From Lewinella sp. W8 (GTDB taxonomy: Bacteria; Bacteroidota; Bacteroidia; Chitinophagales; Saprospiraceae), in NCBI RefSeq assembly GCF_004375085.3, contig NZ_SNAQ03000013.1, positions 135,208-199,207 on the forward strand: a DNA stretch of 64,000 bases. Direction: 5' to 3'. Shown here piece after piece: positions 62,301 to 64,000 of the stretch (the first letter of the stretch is position 1; the number at the start of each line of letters is the position of its first letter). The notes under the pieces were generated by a model, which saw only the letters and a list, made by a program, of their open reading frames with translations, ran no database searches and had not been told where the DNA came from. The translations under genes and the position numbers were made by a program.

Positions 62301-64000
62301 CGAACAACTAGCGTTTTGTGTCTGGACGTTAAACTCAACGGTAGTTTCGTCAGTGACCATGAAAACGGTATCAAAAACACAGCCATTGGCATCGGTAATG
62401 GATAGGGCATATTCCCCAGCATCCGTAATGTCATTTAGAACGTCCGTGGTAGCACCCGTAGACCACAATAAAGTATAAGGTGGAGTTCCTCCTTGAATGA
62501 CCGGAACAATTTGTCCGGGGCCATCACAGTCAATGCCGGAAATTTCTGCGGAAAGCGTCAGCGCAGGTGGGGCAGTAAGCAGGACTTGAGTAGTAGCGTT
62601 ACACCCGTTGACGTCAATAACCGAAACGTCGTAAGAACCAGGCCCTAATTGCGCAATCGTAGTCGTTGTATCTCCCGTAGACCATAATACAATATAGGGA
62701 CTGGTTCCACCCTCGATGGCGAGTGAAATGGCTCCGTTCTGGTCTCCGTTACAGCTTATGGGTACAGTATTAGCGCTGATGCTTATTTCTTGCCCTTCAT
62801 CGAGGACCACGAAAGATTCGGTGGAAGAGCATCCGTTTGAATCGGTAACGGTTACCAGGTAATTTCCGGGAAGCAGGCTGTCTATCGACAGAGAATTGGC
62901 ACCGGTGGACCATTCTACGGTATACGGAGAAGTACCTCCGTTAATGCCTATCGAAATGTTGCCACCCACTTCGCAAATTGCGTTGGTCACCGTACCCTCA
63001 ATTACTATGGAGCCCAATGGTTCCAAATTGATGCTTCCCGTTTGTGTGCAACCGTTGCCGTCGATTACTTCCAGATTGTATGCTCCAGACTCCAGGGAGT
63101 CAATGGTGGCCGTACTGGAACCGTTGCTCCATAAATAGGAATAGGGCGGCGTTCCTCCCGTTACGGATGCAGTGATACTACCGCTTAAACTGTTAGTACA
63201 GTTTGGAGAGATAGCGTCAAAAATGATTTCAAGATTATTCGGGGCTACGAGTGCGATGCTTTCGATAACCTGGCATCCAGCGGCATCGGTCAGCGTCAAT
63301 GAGAATTGACCAGCGGCTAAGCCCGTGAGGAATTCTGCATCGCTGCCCGTATTCCATTGATAGGTGAAAGGAGGCGTACCTCCCGATACTTCTGCGAAAA
63401 TTTCGCCATTTTCATCTTCAAAGCAGGCAGGTGAAGTCCCATTAAGGACTATCGCTAACGCGCAGTCGCTGGTGTTCACCACGGCCACGCACTGTTCCTG
63501 ACAACCATTTTGGTCGGTGATGACGACGGTGTAGTCTCCGGGGCCAAGGTCGGAGATGGTGAAGGTGTTGTCGTCGGTATCGGCGATCACTTCCCCGTTC
63601 AGGGTAATCTGATAGGCGGGGGTGCCGCCCTCCCAGTTTAACAGGATACTGCCATCGTTACCGTTGATGGTGGAGATCGGGCTTGGGGTGCAGCTTAGCG
63701 TCAGAGCTGGCGGTTCACTGAGGGTGAAGGCGGTCTCCCGGCTACAACCGTTGGCGTCGGAAACGATCACGGAATAGGTGCCGGCGGTCAGTCCGCTGAG
63801 GTCCTGGGTGGACGCACCGTTGGACCAGGAGTAGACGAAGGGCGGCGTTCCACCACCGACGTTGAGGTCGATGGCTCCGCTGTTGTCCCCGTTGCAGAGC
63901 AGGTCGGTAACGTTGCCGCTGAGGGTGATTGCGGCTGGCTCCTGAATGGTCACCGCGATGCTTTGCAGACAGTTGTTGGCGTCGCGCACGTCGAGGAAAT
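59382..64000 (-). CDS. SprB-repeat protein with T9SS sorting domain, N-terminus beyond window
   Basis: The frame is open to base 64000, so the start lies outside; 1538 residues are visible. Eight consecutive SprB repeats start the visible part (GGTPPFVYSWSNG, LSGLTAGTYSVIVSDANGCS). They are followed by diverged units of a second kind (YSVDGGQSFSPNPVFTELFSGAYQVEV), another SprB repeat (GGQGAYDFRWSDG), two PKD-like segments and a type A sorting domain (VELFPNPHMGVFQVNV, ending HIRVN). SprB is the mobile adhesin of gliding Bacteroidota, but many SprB-repeat proteins are not gliding adhesins. It is nine bases upstream of the TANFOR gene and probably leads the operon. Confidence 0.9.
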   Translation of the reverse strand, partial: FLDVRDANNCLQSIAVTIQEPAAITLSGNVTDLLCNGDNSGAIDLNVGGGTPPFVYSWSNGASTQDLSGLTAGTYSVIVSDANGCSRETAFTLSEPPALTLSCTPSPISTINGNDGSILLNWEGGTPAYQITLNGEVIADTDDNTFTISDLGPGDYTVVITDQNGCQEQCVAVVNTSDCALAIVLNGTSPACFEDENGEIFAEVSGGTPPFTYQWNTGSDAEFLTGLAAGQFSLTLTDAAGCQVIESIALVAPNNLEIIFDAISPNCTNSLSGSITASVTGGTPPYSYLWSNGSSTATIDSLESGAYNLEVIDGNGCTQTGSINLEPLGSIVIEGTVTNAICEVGGNISIGINGGTSPYTVEWSTGANSLSIDSLLPGNYLVTVTDSNGCSSTESFVVLDEGQEISISANTVPISCNGDQNGAISLAIEGGTSPYIVLWSTGDTTTTIAQLGPGSYDVSVIDVNGCNATTQVLLTAPPALTLSAEISGIDCDGPGQIVPVIQGGTPPYTLLWSTGATTDVLNDITDAGEYALSITDANGCVFDTVFMVTDETTVEFNVQTQNASCSDSNDGGIEIDITDGEAPFQVRWSDGSTDEDRSDLPPGNYTVSITDNTGCFAVNSFEIISPPPITVSCSGLNATGPEVADGQLSIFIEGGTAEYRIQYESEMVSSTVGGGSGENLIGDLPPGEYSIRVTDQNGCISPDICTAIIGAPGCEGSLDEAFASVVVSPPIGCAFEFGGISFVGENPEEFEYSLDFGVNWQASSSFDSLPAGNYSTYARRLDGNGCILIGDPVSITDASSIAILGPFVDAPTSCDTGSGTIRLQPLSNSEHYMYSVDGGQSFSPNPVFTELFSGAYQVEVMDTLTGCFLDPERVYILATDNQASLTSVTVVSNSNCGLADGEVTFTGDNLGNYRIRLEGGPWQDSLRFVNLAPGTYTAELEETDNGCSFAWNLPIVVGGDTPPELDDLQVTAPESCGGQDGAIVFTYNQTAPAEFTVDGLTWSSQLAFEGLPSGTYFPGVRFVEDTSCINWLEEIVLPSGFSPQIDSVLLRQDTLCQEASGSLQVVGEEGQQFSIDNGLTWQQQGNFDNLPSGTYLLLVAGDDVDCSVEYGQFEIGQYPGTAPYLDEVTTLDATGCAGDDGAMLLSAASGSLVFALPGMEEFVDVDAFTGLTSGNYWLRIQDTLAPCRTDSIEVNIAGLDPLEMTVDTLAPPACYRGEDGLVFLSAMGGQGAYDFRWSDGVSAAERNNLAAGAYQVVLFDDRNCTDTLVISLEERADFAAVDAMVEDTAVCAQSSIMISLDTIAEGLTYTWQLPDGTTLAGTNLITRQEGLHQLSAVAEDGCSFLDTFFVDFASEEEFLVDFLIPDRALINDSTAAIDISWPQPDSVRWIFDENTISDLGSNVNQQWLSFAEPGTYDIGLEAFSGGCKGFVSRTITVFESPDSLQLYDTLQTGGEIRTVELFPNPHMGVFQVNVELGGELPVSLFIFNLDGQLVERRNFSGSSVVEASYNLPNLPTGTHTLVVQTENSLVYLRHIRVN

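Overview
The window reads as chromosomal DNA from a GC-rich member of the Bacteroidota, most likely a gliding or filamentous marine type near Lewinella/Saprospiria. Sequence support for the phylum: type IX secretion (T9SS) C-terminal sorting domains on several exported proteins, an SprB-repeat adhesin-like protein, a PorP/SprF protein beside an OmpA-family lipoprotein-like protein, DUF2480, DUF6090-like and TANFOR-type proteins, no consistent Shine-Dalgarno sites, and promoter-like TAnnTTTG boxes. The genus is an inference; no rRNA is present.

Layout. 1-2.2 kb: four small membrane proteins of the DUF3592 type, the first cut by the window edge. 2.4-9.7 kb: exported enzymes and lipoproteins (S9 peptidase, a sugar-dehydrogenase-like/Ig/PA14 T9SS cargo, TPR lipoprotein, NTF2-like lipoprotein, outer-membrane protein). 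9.8-14 kb: an orphan AAA ATPase, a cytosolic THI5/NMT1-like protein and a UPF1-type helicase. 14-17.6 kb: receiver-like protein, nitroreductase, pirin, tRNA-Leu(GAG), a 152-bp tandem repeat array, and a bacterial GGGP synthase. 18-22.4 kb: BamA/TamA-like barrel, apolipoprotein N-acyltransferase, DUF6090-like protein. 22.6-27.8 kb: seven-domain fasciclin protein, GNAT acetyltransferase, M23 peptidase. 27.9-31.3 kb: a tight phoD-btaA-btaB operon that should remodel membranes to phosphorus-free betaine lipid. 31.4-37.6 kb: band-7 lipoprotein, TPR protein, GH32 fructanase, old-yellow-enzyme reductase, two membrane proteins. 37.7-43.7 kb: DUF2480, PorP/SprF and an OmpA-DUF1573 fusion, then 1.15 kb of intergenic palindromic repeats, then scpB. 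43.8-64 kb: one continuous minus-strand run of eight overlapping or abutting genes for large exported proteins, entered through an SprB-repeat/T9SS cargo that is cut by the window end.

Three things deserve attention. First, the phoD-btaA-btaB set is a coherent phosphate-sparing unit. Second, the 20-kb surface-protein operon contains several genes I cannot assign and one FN3 protein with proline-rich insertions at the same loop of four different domains. Third, dispersed intergenic elements keep a three-part hairpin architecture while their sequence changes in a compensated way, which suggests selection or a replication mechanism acting on structure.
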